This document shows, one piece after another, positions 36,124-44,593 of a DNA stretch of 64,000 bases; within the stretch, counting starts at the first letter, position 1; the number at the start of each line of letters is the position of its first letter. Location: positions 1 to 64,000 of the forward strand of contig NZ_BPKY01000007.1 of the NCBI RefSeq assembly GCF_019656055.1, in the 5' to 3' direction. This DNA is from Leuconostoc miyukkimchii. Lineage in GTDB: Bacteria > Bacillota > Bacilli > Lactobacillales > Lactobacillaceae. Both the position numbers and the translations under genes were made by a program. The notes below the pieces were generated by a model. That model saw only the letters and a list, made by a program, of their open reading frames with translations. It was not told the DNA's origin and did no database searches.

Positions 36124-37353
36124 TTAATTTCTCCTAAATGGGTTACGCAAAATTCTCTTCATATAACCCACTTCGTCATCTGTGGGGTTTTCATCTTCAG
36201 ATGCGTCCGTTTCATGATAGTCCGCTAATACAGCCTCATAAAAATCCAGTACACGATGTGCAAATGTTGTTGCATCAACATCTTTCATTTTTTCAGCACG
36301 GACTGCAGCATCAGCTTCAGAAAAACCATTTCTCAAGTACTTTTCAATTCCTGCAAGTAGCTCATCATAATCAGACACCAAAGTTCCTATCGCAACATTA
36401 TCTACTAAATTATCTAAATATGGTGAATGTATTGCAACAAACGGTCTATTTGCAGCCATTGCTTCAATGAAGGTCAGCCCCTGCGTTTCAGTATCTGATG
36501 AACTAACAAAGACATTACTCATCTTGTAATAGTCGGTAATATCCTCGTGATTTACCATACCTGCAAATATCACCTGATCTTCTAATGCCAACTCACTGAC
36601 TTGCTCTTCTAATGATTTTCTAGCAGGTCCATCGCCAGCTATTACTAATCTTGCGTCTGGGGCGGTTTGTAATAGCTCCGAAAATGCAGATATTGTTAGC
36701 GCAATGTTTTTCTCGAAGGCGAGTCGCCCAAGCGATAAAATAACAGGTGTATCAGGCAAAAAATTATATTTCTCGCGTAGATTCTGATGAGTTTCACTTT
36801 TTTTTGGCAGTGAGACACCTGTTGGAATGACCCGCATTGGTGCTTTAATACCATAGCGAACTAATGTTTCTTGAACAAGCTGTGAAGGTGCAATAACACC
36901 AGACATTCCCAGCATATATGCTTTCATTAATGTTCCCACACCTTTTGGTCCAATCAACAAACCTTTAGCAACATAATGTGTATAATCTTCATACATTGTA
37001 TGATAAGTATGAATTACCGGAATTTTAAGTTGGCGTGCCACAAATTTGCCAAGCAATCCAAGAGAAAATTCAGTTTGTGTGTGAATAATGTCAAGTTGTA
37101 GTGACTTAGCAATTTCAACAGCCTTAATTAATCCACGGAACGCCAAACGTCTATCTCTAAAACCAGCATAAGGCATACTAGAAAAACGATAGATATGAGA
37201 TTCAAATTTATTTTTTGAAATTTTAGGATCAGTTGATGTGAAAATATATACTTCGTGTCCTTGTGCTTCTAGTGCTTCTTTTAACGTTTTAATGGAAGTA
37301 GCAACCCCACTAACTTGCGGGAAATACGTATCCGTAAAAAGACCAATATTCAT
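36124..37353 (-). CDS. Glycosyltransferase, diacylglycerol glucosyltransferase (LafA-like)
   Basis: A 409-residue GT-B family 4 enzyme that probably transfers glucose to diacylglycerol. The N-terminus MNIGLFTDTYFPQVSGVATSI and IIHTQTEFSLG are the acceptor-side signatures of this group; the donor domain has ILSLGRLAFEKNI, RLVIAGDGPARKSLEE and VSSSDTETQGLTFIEAMA. A short acidic then basic tail (DEDNPTDDE region, KRILRNPFRRN) could bind the membrane. I start at 37353, with GGAGG 6 bases upstream. It heads the glycolipid operon and is followed without gap by the second glycosyltransferase. Confidence 0.87.
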   Translation of the reverse strand: MNIGLFTDTYFPQVSGVATSIKTLKEALEAQGHEVYIFTSTDPKISKNKFESHIYRFSSMPYAGFRDRRLAFRGLIKAVEIAKSLQLDIIHTQTEFSLGLLGKFVARQLKIPVIHTYHTMYEDYTHYVAKGLLIGPKGVGTLMKAYMLGMSGVIAPSQLVQETLVRYGIKAPMRVIPTGVSLPKKSETHQNLREKYNFLPDTPVILSLGRLAFEKNIALTISAFSELLQTAPDARLVIAGDGPARKSLEEQVSELALEDQVIFAGMVNHEDITDYYKMSNVFVSSSDTETQGLTFIEAMAANRPFVAIHSPYLDNLVDNVAIGTLVSDYDELLAGIEKYLRNGFSEADAAVRAEKMKDVDATTFAHRVLDFYEAVLADYHETDASEDENPTDDEVGYMKRILRNPFRRN

Positions 37354-37460
37354 TGTGTCCTCCAAATTTATTATGAATGTTCAATCAAAATTCATAATGG
37401 CAATACTGCTATTATACCATAAATTCAAAACGGCTCCGCAACACAAAAAGTGCGTACGCA

Positions 37461-37490
37461 TAAAAAAATCTGCGTACTTATGACGCAGAT
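37461..37490 (-). terminator. Terminator after the heterodimeric ABC exporter
   Basis: Minus strand ATCTGCGT, 7-base loop, ACGCAGAT (perfect 8-bp stem) then TTTTTTA. The descending arm can also pair with a downstream TGCGTAC, giving an alternative hairpin followed by a second T-run near 37446-37450. Confidence 0.8.
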
Positions 37491-37496
37491 TTAACC

Positions 37497-39278
37497 TTAA
37501 TCAAATACCATTTGATTATGATATAGTTCTGAATAAAATCCACCCTCTGCAACCAATGCAGCATGCGAACCTTGTTCAATAACTTGACCATCCTTTAAGA
37601 CAACAATTTTATCAGCACCTAAAATCGTTTTTAATCTATGTGCAATGACAAAACTTGTGCGGCCAGCAATAACATTGTCCATTGCCGCTTGAATACGTTC
37701 CTCAGTCACTGTATCAACGTTTGAAGTTGCTTCGTCTAAAATTAAAAATGCCGGATTCGTTAGAATTGTTCGCGCGATAGAAAGTAGCTGCTTTTGTCCT
37801 GTTGAAAAAACAGAATTATCATCGTCTACCTTTGTTTGATATTTTTCTGGTAGTGACATAATAAAATCATGAATATTTGCTTGTTTAGCCGCATTGATCA
37901 TATCATTATCTACTGCTTCTGGTTTGCCAAATTTAATATTGTCTGCCACAGTACCAGTAAACAAAACGGAATCTTGCAACACTATACCAACATGGTTACG
38001 CAAAGATTTTAAATCTAAATCACGTATATCTACATCATCAAATTTAACTGATCCCTCATTAACATCATAAAATCTGTTTAACAAATTCATAATGGTTGTT
38101 TTTCCAGAACCAGTTGGACCAACCAATGCAACCATCTGACCTTTTTTAACATCAATTGTGACACCGTGCAAAATTTCTTTATCTTTTTGATAACCAAAAT
38201 GAACATTATCAAGTGTCACACCTGTTTTCAATGTGCTAAGTTCACGACCATTGGTCGTATTAATTTCTTCATCTTGCTCATGTACTTCTGATAAGCGACG
38301 TGCACCTGTGACTGCTAATTGTAACATGTTATATATTGATGTGATTTGTGTAATTGGTTGATAATATTGTTGCGAATAATTCACAAAAACAACAATCAGT
38401 CCCAATCCTACTGCTTTGTCCATGCCTTCAGAAACTACCAACCAAGAGCCAAAGAAAATAACAATTGCCAAGTTTAGCAATGACAATCCTTGCATCAAAG
38501 GAAATAACATGCCTGAATAAACTTGTCCTTTAAATGTGGCTTGCTTCACTTCTTCATTGTGAGGCCTAAAGCCAGCTATAGAATTTTCTTGCAAACCCTG
38601 AGTGATAATAATTTTTTCACCATTAATTTGCTCATTAATGTAACCATTCATGCTGCCTGTCGCGTCTTGTTGTGCATCGATAAATTTACGTGCCTGTGAA
38701 ATAATAACCCCTGCTACAAGAATTGCTACTGGTGTTGATGCCATGGTTACCCATGCCAATTTAGTATTTTGGTCAAACATCATCCAAATAATACCCACAA
38801 ATAATGCGAATTGAGATAGTAATTGGAAAATTGCCTGATTCATTGCATTAAATATGTTATCTAAATCCGAGGTAAACAGTGATAAAATTTCACCGTCTTG
38901 ATGCGTATCAAAATACTTGATTGTCATTTTCTGTAGTTTGCCAAACAGCCCAATGCGCATACGGCCGGTTGCTTGTGCTGAAATACGAGAAGACAAAAAA
39001 CTTGAAATAAACATCGTCACTACGGTCAAGATAAAAAATACCATCATTGCCCCAAGCGCATGATAAAACGGTGTTTTACTAGCAGTGGCGCGAGTCAATG
39101 GATTCATATACTGTCCAAGATAGTTTGCTAACTCGGTGATTGCTTTTCCCATATATGACGGTGCTTTAACTTGAAAATAAGTCGAAACAATCGTTATTAC
39201 CACAATAAATATTAAACTTTTCCAATATTGCTTTAAATAGCTTGCAAAATATTTAATTGCACGTTTGATGTCAGCCAT
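37497..39278 (-). CDS. ABC exporter half-transporter, catalytic subunit (LmrD-like)
   Basis: A 593-residue type-IV exporter: six membrane helices (about 15-315) then an ATPase domain. Walker A is VGPTGSGKTTIMNLL, Q-loop VLQDSVLF, and Walker B FLILDEATSNVD, with the catalytic Glu kept. The signature is altered (FSTGQKQLLS), matching the pattern of heterodimers in which each chain is degenerate in a complementary way. It starts 2 bases after the stop of its partner gene, with AAAGGTGG upstream. Relatives are drug or lipid exporters; the substrate here is not known. Confidence 0.9.
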   Translation of the reverse strand: MADIKRAIKYFASYLKQYWKSLIFIVVITIVSTYFQVKAPSYMGKAITELANYLGQYMNPLTRATASKTPFYHALGAMMVFFILTVVTMFISSFLSSRISAQATGRMRIGLFGKLQKMTIKYFDTHQDGEILSLFTSDLDNIFNAMNQAIFQLLSQFALFVGIIWMMFDQNTKLAWVTMASTPVAILVAGVIISQARKFIDAQQDATGSMNGYINEQINGEKIIITQGLQENSIAGFRPHNEEVKQATFKGQVYSGMLFPLMQGLSLLNLAIVIFFGSWLVVSEGMDKAVGLGLIVVFVNYSQQYYQPITQITSIYNMLQLAVTGARRLSEVHEQDEEINTTNGRELSTLKTGVTLDNVHFGYQKDKEILHGVTIDVKKGQMVALVGPTGSGKTTIMNLLNRFYDVNEGSVKFDDVDIRDLDLKSLRNHVGIVLQDSVLFTGTVADNIKFGKPEAVDNDMINAAKQANIHDFIMSLPEKYQTKVDDDNSVFSTGQKQLLSIARTILTNPAFLILDEATSNVDTVTEERIQAAMDNVIAGRTSFVIAHRLKTILGADKIVVLKDGQVIEQGSHAALVAEGGFYSELYHNQMVFD

Positions 39279-39280
39279 AT

Positions 39281-40999
39281 TTAATTACCACCTTTCGCTT
39301 TTTGAGTTTCGTAAATTTCAGCATAGACTGGTGAAGTTGCGAGCAATTCTGTATGCGTGCCCACACCGACCAACTTACCTTTGTCAAGAACTAAAATACG
39401 ATCTGCGTGTATTACCGAGCTAATTTTTTCAGCAATAACAAAAGTTGTGGTTCCAATAAGTTCCTTATCTAACGCATTTTGTACAAGCTTTTCAGAACGT
39501 GCATCCAAAGCAGATGTTGCATCATCTAAAATTAAAATTTTAGGAGATCCAATGACGCCACGAGCAATTGATAGGCGTTGCTTTTGACCACCAGAAAGAT
39601 TCGATGAACGTTCTTCGACAATATGCTCAAAACCATCATCATATTGGTTTATAAATTCAGATGCCTGAGCAATATCTGCGGCACGTTGAAAATCAGCAAC
39701 TGTTGCATCTGCTTTTCCTTGACGTAAATTATCCGATATTTTCCCACTAAATAAAACTGCACGCTGCAAAACAAAAGATACTGCTGTACGTAAGGATTTC
39801 TCGTGAACTTCCTTTAAGTTAACACCACCTATCCTTACCTCACCCTTTGATGGATCAAATAATCTTGGGATAAGTTGTGCTAACGTGGATTTCCCAGACC
39901 CGGTAGCACCAACAATGCCAATCATTTCACCTGAATTTACTTGAAACGAGATATCTTCTAATGCTGGTTGATCATCTCCAGGATAAGTAAATGATACGTT
40001 CTGAAATAACACATCACCAGTTAAAGCTGTTTCTGGTGCATCCGGATTATAAGTTAAATCAGATTTCGTATCAAATATTTCCTTAATACGTGCTAATGAC
40101 ACAAATCCACGTGATGCAAAGGTGGACATCATGCCACCAATCATAATAGCAAAAAATATTTGCATCAAATATGAGATGAATGATGTAATTGCTGCTAGAT
40201 CATCAGGGTGTGCTACCACATCGCGTCCGACAAAAAGTACCGCTGCACCAATGGCCACATAAGATATTAACATAAACATCGGAATCATTGTTGAAAACAA
40301 ATAACCAATTGTTGTAGTTACTCGTGTTAAATTATCTGAATTATCAGTAAATTGTTGCGTTTCATTTGCTTCTTGATTAAAAGATTTAACAACACGGACA
40401 CCTTGCAAATTTTCTTTAGCAAGCATATTTGTTTTATCAATAAGTTGTTGAATTTGTGTAAAATATTTCCCCATCTGCTTAAATACAATTTGTGAAGCTA
40501 ACATGATTAATATAACCATTAAAATTACAATCCACCAAAGCCTTGGTATAGTAATTAGTGCCAAAATAAAGGCTCCAATAAAAAGTACGGGTATCCTAGT
40601 TAGTGATTGCAACACCATCATCACTAATTGTTGTACTTGGTTTACATCATTTGTCATGCGCACCACTAAGTTACCGGGTGAAAATTTTTCAACATTACTA
40701 AATGAAAATGACTGAATTTTGTTATACTCATTTGCACGTATATCAGCAGCAATACCCTGTGATACCTTGGCCGCAAAAATCGTGTTAATGACGCCGGCTA
40801 TCAAACCAATAATTGCCAAAATAATTAACTGTACACCATACATCAGCACCTTATTCTGGTCATCAGCAATAATTGCTTTCATGACGCTTTGCAATAGACG
40901 TGGTTGCCACAAAGAAGCCCCAGCCATTATCATAACCGAAATAATCGAAAAAATAATATCTCGCAAATATGGTTTAGCGTGTTCCTTTAAAATTTGCAT
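39281..40999 (-). CDS. ABC exporter half-transporter, degenerate-site subunit (LmrC-like)
   Basis: A 572-residue exporter half: six helices, then Walker A VGATGSGKSTLAQLI, signature LSGGQKQRLSIARG (canonical) and Walker B ILILDDATSALD, with Asp in place of the catalytic Glu. Together with the downstream gene this is the classical heterodimer with one competent ATP site (Walker A/B of the partner plus this signature). AGAGGAG precedes the ATG. It is followed by its partner after 2 bases and by a shared terminator at 37461-37490. Confidence 0.9.
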   Translation of the reverse strand: MQILKEHAKPYLRDIIFSIISVMIMAGASLWQPRLLQSVMKAIIADDQNKVLMYGVQLIILAIIGLIAGVINTIFAAKVSQGIAADIRANEYNKIQSFSFSNVEKFSPGNLVVRMTNDVNQVQQLVMMVLQSLTRIPVLFIGAFILALITIPRLWWIVILMVILIMLASQIVFKQMGKYFTQIQQLIDKTNMLAKENLQGVRVVKSFNQEANETQQFTDNSDNLTRVTTTIGYLFSTMIPMFMLISYVAIGAAVLFVGRDVVAHPDDLAAITSFISYLMQIFFAIMIGGMMSTFASRGFVSLARIKEIFDTKSDLTYNPDAPETALTGDVLFQNVSFTYPGDDQPALEDISFQVNSGEMIGIVGATGSGKSTLAQLIPRLFDPSKGEVRIGGVNLKEVHEKSLRTAVSFVLQRAVLFSGKISDNLRQGKADATVADFQRAADIAQASEFINQYDDGFEHIVEERSSNLSGGQKQRLSIARGVIGSPKILILDDATSALDARSEKLVQNALDKELIGTTTFVIAEKISSVIHADRILVLDKGKLVGVGTHTELLATSPVYAEIYETQKAKGGN

Positions 41000-41110
41000 T
41001 GTTAGCTCCTCTTTAATATAATCAATTTCAAATCTTTCTTACTGGGCAAAGCAAACATAATAACACGTATTATTATATCAAACCAGTATACTCCAGTTAG
41101 CATTTTCTAA

Positions 41111-41142
41111 CAAAAAAAAACGCACATTTAAGCGTTTTTTGA
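41111..41142 (-). terminator. Terminator after the MacB-like ABC gene
   Basis: Minus strand AAAAAACGC, 8-base loop, GCGTTTTTT then further T, about 45 bases after the stop codon. Confidence 0.8.
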
Positions 41143-41185
41143 TACTTACTGCTGTGAAATAACATGAGTTCTAACATTTTGATAC

Positions 41186-43168
41186 TTAATCTGCCGCCAA
41201 AGCATCGATTGTATTAAGTTTGGCTGCTCGACGTGAAGGTACAAAGCTAGCAATTAGTGCAATTAACAAAGAAATGATAACAGCAAAAATCACATTTCCA
41301 ACAGATACTTGTACGATATCAAAATGAATCAAACCATTTAATGCAGTGTTCATTCCAATCTGACCAACATAAGCCATTACGATGCCTAAAATTGCTGAAA
41401 TTATACCAATCAGTAGCGCTTCATTTGTAAATAATCCACGAATATCTTTAGCACGCGCACCTAAAGCACGTAGGACACCTATTTCACGTGTACGTTCAGA
41501 AACTGACATATATGTGGTAACAATAATCATAATAGCCGAAACAAGTAATGAGATACCAGCTATCGCTGCCAATACATATGAAGCTAAACTAGTAATCGTG
41601 TTAATCGTACTTAAAATGTCGTTCATCGATATACTAGCAAAACTTTGTGTGCCATTACTCTGCAGCTTGTTAATACGAGCAATTGTTGATTTAACTGCCT
41701 TTGTATCTTTAATTTCAACAGACACATAATTGGCATCTGTTACCGCATTATTTTTCTTCAGGTCATTTTGTATTGTTGACCATTTTTGAATAAACATTGC
41801 ACCTGACTGTCCGCCATCAGTTATACCGGCGATTTTAGCTGAAGTTGAAATAATGACTGGCTTGTTTTCTGAATCAAATGCCATATAAGTAAATGAAATA
41901 TTCTTCCCGATTAATGCTTTATAATTTTTTTGAATCTTTTTAGCATAATTACGGTCAATCAAAACTTCACCATCTTTTGCTTGACGTCCTGCTTTAATCG
42001 TTTTTTCAGAAAATTGTGGCGTCCATGATTGTAGTTGTACTGGCTGTGATTTTTCGTTCCCATAGGTAAATATTGCGTTATTAAACGTGCCACCTGGGTG
42101 AACTGCATCCACACCTTTAACTCGGCCTAAGCGATTCAACATAGATTTATCCATCGTTGTTGATGAATAATCTGCTGCCATGGCTTGTCTTGTCGCCTGC
42201 ATGCGTTCTGCTGCACTAGCATCTTTATCTTTAGTCGTGTTACGCAGAACCGATTGGTAATTAGGATTCACAAGTGAATCTACCTGATTAGCAATATACC
42301 CCTTAATACCATTTCCCAGTCCTAAAAAGAGTATGACAGAGAAAACGCCAATTGCCGATCCCAATATGATTAAAAAGTTTTGCAACTTTTTGTACTTCAA
42401 ATGGTCAAACGCCATATCCCAAATTGATGCTGCTTTCAATGGACGAGAAGTCAGACGTTTTGTACCTGATGGTACTAAAAACTTATCTTTTAAAAATTTT
42501 TCCTCATCAATTTTTCCATCAGCCATGTGTAAAATACGTGTACCGTACTCTGCCACAGCTTGTGAATGCGTGACTACAATGACTAACTTGCCTTCTTCTG
42601 CTATTTGCTTTAACAAATCAAGCACTTCAACAGTGTTTGCTGAATCAAGAGCCCCTGTTGGCTCATCTGCAATCATAATATCTGGGTCAGCAGCCAAGGC
42701 ACGAGCAATTGCGACACGTTGCTTTTGACCACCCGATAACTGTGAAGGGAATTTGCTCATATGTTCCGATAGGCCAACCTTATTCAATAAAGCCTTGGCA
42801 CGTTCTTTACGTTCAGCAGAAGACAGAGTTGTCATATTCAAACTAGTTTCAACGTTTTCTAAATTAGTTTGATAGTTAATTAAATTGAAACTTTGAAAAA
42901 TATAGCCAATTGTCTCACGGCGATACACATCAAGCTTTTTTTCTTGCTTATGATCAAGTTTATCCCCATTAATTTCAACTGTGCCATCAAAATTACGATC
43001 TAAACCACCAATAATGTTCATTAAAGTCGATTTTCCACCACCAGATTCCCCAAGAATAGAAACAAATTCGCCTTTTTCAAAAGACAAATCTATACCCTTT
43101 AGAACCGGAAACTCTTCTTTACCAAGATAGTAAGATTTTTTAATATTTTGAAGTTCTAAAAATGCCAT
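41186..43168 (-). CDS. MacB-like ABC transporter, fused ATPase and FtsX-type permease
   Basis: A 660-residue protein in which an N-terminal ATPase (about 1-225: Walker A GESGGGKSTLMNIIGG, signature LSGGQKQRVAIARAL, Walker B IMIADEPTGALDS) is fused to a MacB/FtsX permease. The permease has one helix at about 265-285 (FLIILGSAIGVFSVILFLG), a large extracellular periplasm-type domain, then three helices near the C-terminus, including LLVSAIMIIVTTYMSVSERTREIGVLRALGA. Such proteins act as mechanotransmitters, often for peptide antibiotics or lipoproteins. No regulator or partner gene is adjacent. AGAGGGA precedes the ATG. Confidence 0.9.
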   Translation of the reverse strand: MAFLELQNIKKSYYLGKEEFPVLKGIDLSFEKGEFVSILGESGGGKSTLMNIIGGLDRNFDGTVEINGDKLDHKQEKKLDVYRRETIGYIFQSFNLINYQTNLENVETSLNMTTLSSAERKERAKALLNKVGLSEHMSKFPSQLSGGQKQRVAIARALAADPDIMIADEPTGALDSANTVEVLDLLKQIAEEGKLVIVVTHSQAVAEYGTRILHMADGKIDEEKFLKDKFLVPSGTKRLTSRPLKAASIWDMAFDHLKYKKLQNFLIILGSAIGVFSVILFLGLGNGIKGYIANQVDSLVNPNYQSVLRNTTKDKDASAAERMQATRQAMAADYSSTTMDKSMLNRLGRVKGVDAVHPGGTFNNAIFTYGNEKSQPVQLQSWTPQFSEKTIKAGRQAKDGEVLIDRNYAKKIQKNYKALIGKNISFTYMAFDSENKPVIISTSAKIAGITDGGQSGAMFIQKWSTIQNDLKKNNAVTDANYVSVEIKDTKAVKSTIARINKLQSNGTQSFASISMNDILSTINTITSLASYVLAAIAGISLLVSAIMIIVTTYMSVSERTREIGVLRALGARAKDIRGLFTNEALLIGIISAILGIVMAYVGQIGMNTALNGLIHFDIVQVSVGNVIFAVIISLLIALIASFVPSRRAAKLNTIDALAAD

Positions 43169-43239
43169 ATTTTCCCTCTTTCAACATTGTTACATTCTCT
43201 AATTAAGCTGCGCCTAAATTATTTTAGTCTATATTTATT

Positions 43240-43899
43240 TTACTGTTGCGCAGCAGCAAAATCTGGTAATAAACTCTTAGCTAAATCATGCAATGGTTCT
43301 TTACTAATAAAATTTTCTGAAAAAATATCAGGCAATATATCTGTAGCAATATATTTAACACTTGCCATGTCTTTAAACTCCGCCAATGCTTCTAGGCTGC
43401 TTTGAAAAATATTAACAAACACCGGTTCTGGGTTGAATTTTTCTAGTTCGCCGTATGCCTCATACATTAAATCCACTTTATCAGAAATTGACAGAATCTT
43501 ACCTTCAATCGTGTCATCCTTACCTTCTCCCAAACGTCGCATGTATATTGCTTGAAATTGCTGTGGTATTTCTGTTTTTATAAAATTTTCAGTCATCGAA
43601 TCTTCAACATCAGCAAGCATTGAACGTAATGTTGAAGTAGCATATTTAACTGGTGTTTTAATGTCACCAATAAATCGCTCTGTATAATCATGATTTAATG
43701 CTTTTTCGTAAACCAATTGCCAATTAATAGTTTCACCGCTTTGCTCTTCCACATCCGCCAAGAACTGTGCAACTTGAGCAACTTTCCAAGAATGGGCTGC
43801 GACATTGTGTGGTTGGTATTTAAAAAAACCTGGTGCCCGATTAATGAGTTCCAACTGGGACATCCCCATAAAAAATTCATGCATTGTCATAGTTATCAT
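43240..43899 (-). CDS. HD-domain protein, YfbR-like 5'-nucleotidase
   Basis: A 219-residue HD-domain phosphohydrolase. NVAAHSWKVAQVAQFLAD and KALNHDYTERFIGDIKTPVKY give the His...His-Asp metal site, and ISDKVDLMYEAYGE the last Asp, the pattern of YfbR-type deoxynucleoside 5'-monophosphatases. The exact substrate is not shown. Start is uncertain: ATGs at 43899, 43890 and 43884 all lack a Shine-Dalgarno, and an in-frame stop lies just upstream. A strong AGGAGG lies about 55 bases upstream, in front of short leader frames that overlap this start, so translation may depend on coupling. Confidence 0.87.
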   Translation of the reverse strand: MITMTMHEFFMGMSQLELINRAPGFFKYQPHNVAAHSWKVAQVAQFLADVEEQSGETINWQLVYEKALNHDYTERFIGDIKTPVKYATSTLRSMLADVEDSMTENFIKTEIPQQFQAIYMRRLGEGKDDTIEGKILSISDKVDLMYEAYGELEKFNPEPVFVNIFQSSLEALAEFKDMASVKYIATDILPDIFSENFISKEPLHDLAKSLLPDFAAAQQ

Positions 43900-43960
43900 C
43901 GTACGTGAATTGTATATTTAGTATAAATACATTAAATACCATAACACGTACTTTCCTCCT
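43877..43960 (-). promoter_or_regulatory. Leader-peptide region before the HD-domain gene
   Basis: AGGAGG (43955-43960) stands 7 bases before a GTG that opens a 9-codon frame (43918-43947), and 12 bases before an ATG that opens a 21-codon frame (43877-43942) ending inside the HD gene. The HD gene itself has no Shine-Dalgarno, so ribosomes probably reach it from this leader. The frames are seen; the regulatory role is inferred. Confidence 0.5.
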
Positions 43961-44122
43961 CTTGTATAAAAAACGTTATCTTTATCATACACGACTTTGT
44001 TATTAGGTGCACACCCTATTAAATTATAGGAAAATAACTCATTTGTTTATTCCTCATTATCTCTTAGTTGTTATAATTTTTTGCAACACTACGCCCAAAT
44101 TAAGATAGTACCCAATCCTATA

Positions 44123-44153
44123 TACAAAAAAAGAGCAAAACTTGCCCTTTTTC
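44123..44153 (-). terminator. Terminator after yajC
   Basis: Minus strand AAAGGGCAA, loop GTT, TTGCTCTTT (one G-U pair) followed by TTTT, a few bases after the yajC stop. Confidence 0.8.
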
Positions 44154-44158
44154 ACTAC

Positions 44159-44512
44159 TTATTTTTCTGGATTGTTATCAGAATCTGTGATTTTTTCAGT
44201 ATTTTCTTCGGATGGTTTCAAATCTTCAACTGCTGTTTTTTGTTCAGTCAATTCAGGCTTTGGCTTGATTGTTCGAATAGCTGCCAAATCAAATGTTAAA
44301 ATAACGCCTTCTGCATCTAAATCAACTGTCTTATTGGCAGTATCGACATTACTGACAACTGCATGTAGACCGCCAATTGTCACGACTTCTGAGCCTTTTT
44401 CTAAGCTGTTTTGGCGTTCTTGTTGGGCCTCACGTTGCTTTTTTTGTTGACGATTCATAAACCAGAACATACCAACAATCAAAATAACTGGGAGAATTAA
44501 ATTCAAATTCAT
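44159..44512 (-). CDS. yajC: Preprotein translocase accessory subunit YajC
   Basis: A 117-residue YajC, the small partner of the SecDF/YidC complex. A single N-terminal helix (LNLILPVILIVGMFWFMN, about 2-20) is followed by RQQKKQREAQQERQNSLEKGSEVVTIGGLHAVVSNVD, the diagnostic cytoplasmic motif, and an acidic, Glu/Asp-rich tail ending DSDNNPEK. AGGAAA precedes the ATG. It follows tgt by 81 bases, the common tgt-yajC order of bacteria, and is closed by a terminator. Confidence 0.94.
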   Translation of the reverse strand: MNLNLILPVILIVGMFWFMNRQQKKQREAQQERQNSLEKGSEVVTIGGLHAVVSNVDTANKTVDLDAEGVILTFDLAAIRTIKPKPELTEQKTAVEDLKPSEENTEKITDSDNNPEK

Positions 44513-44593
44513 AGTATTTATTTCCTACTTTCTTAGATGCACTAGATATCATCGCGCATTATATATTAATTATATCAAACTCTGGCAGTTTTT

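Noticed and set aside
36138-36470. A 110-residue plus-strand frame over the first glycosyltransferase
   Set aside because: It is antisense to a clear gene, with a His/Gln/Leu-rich composition typical of shadow frames.
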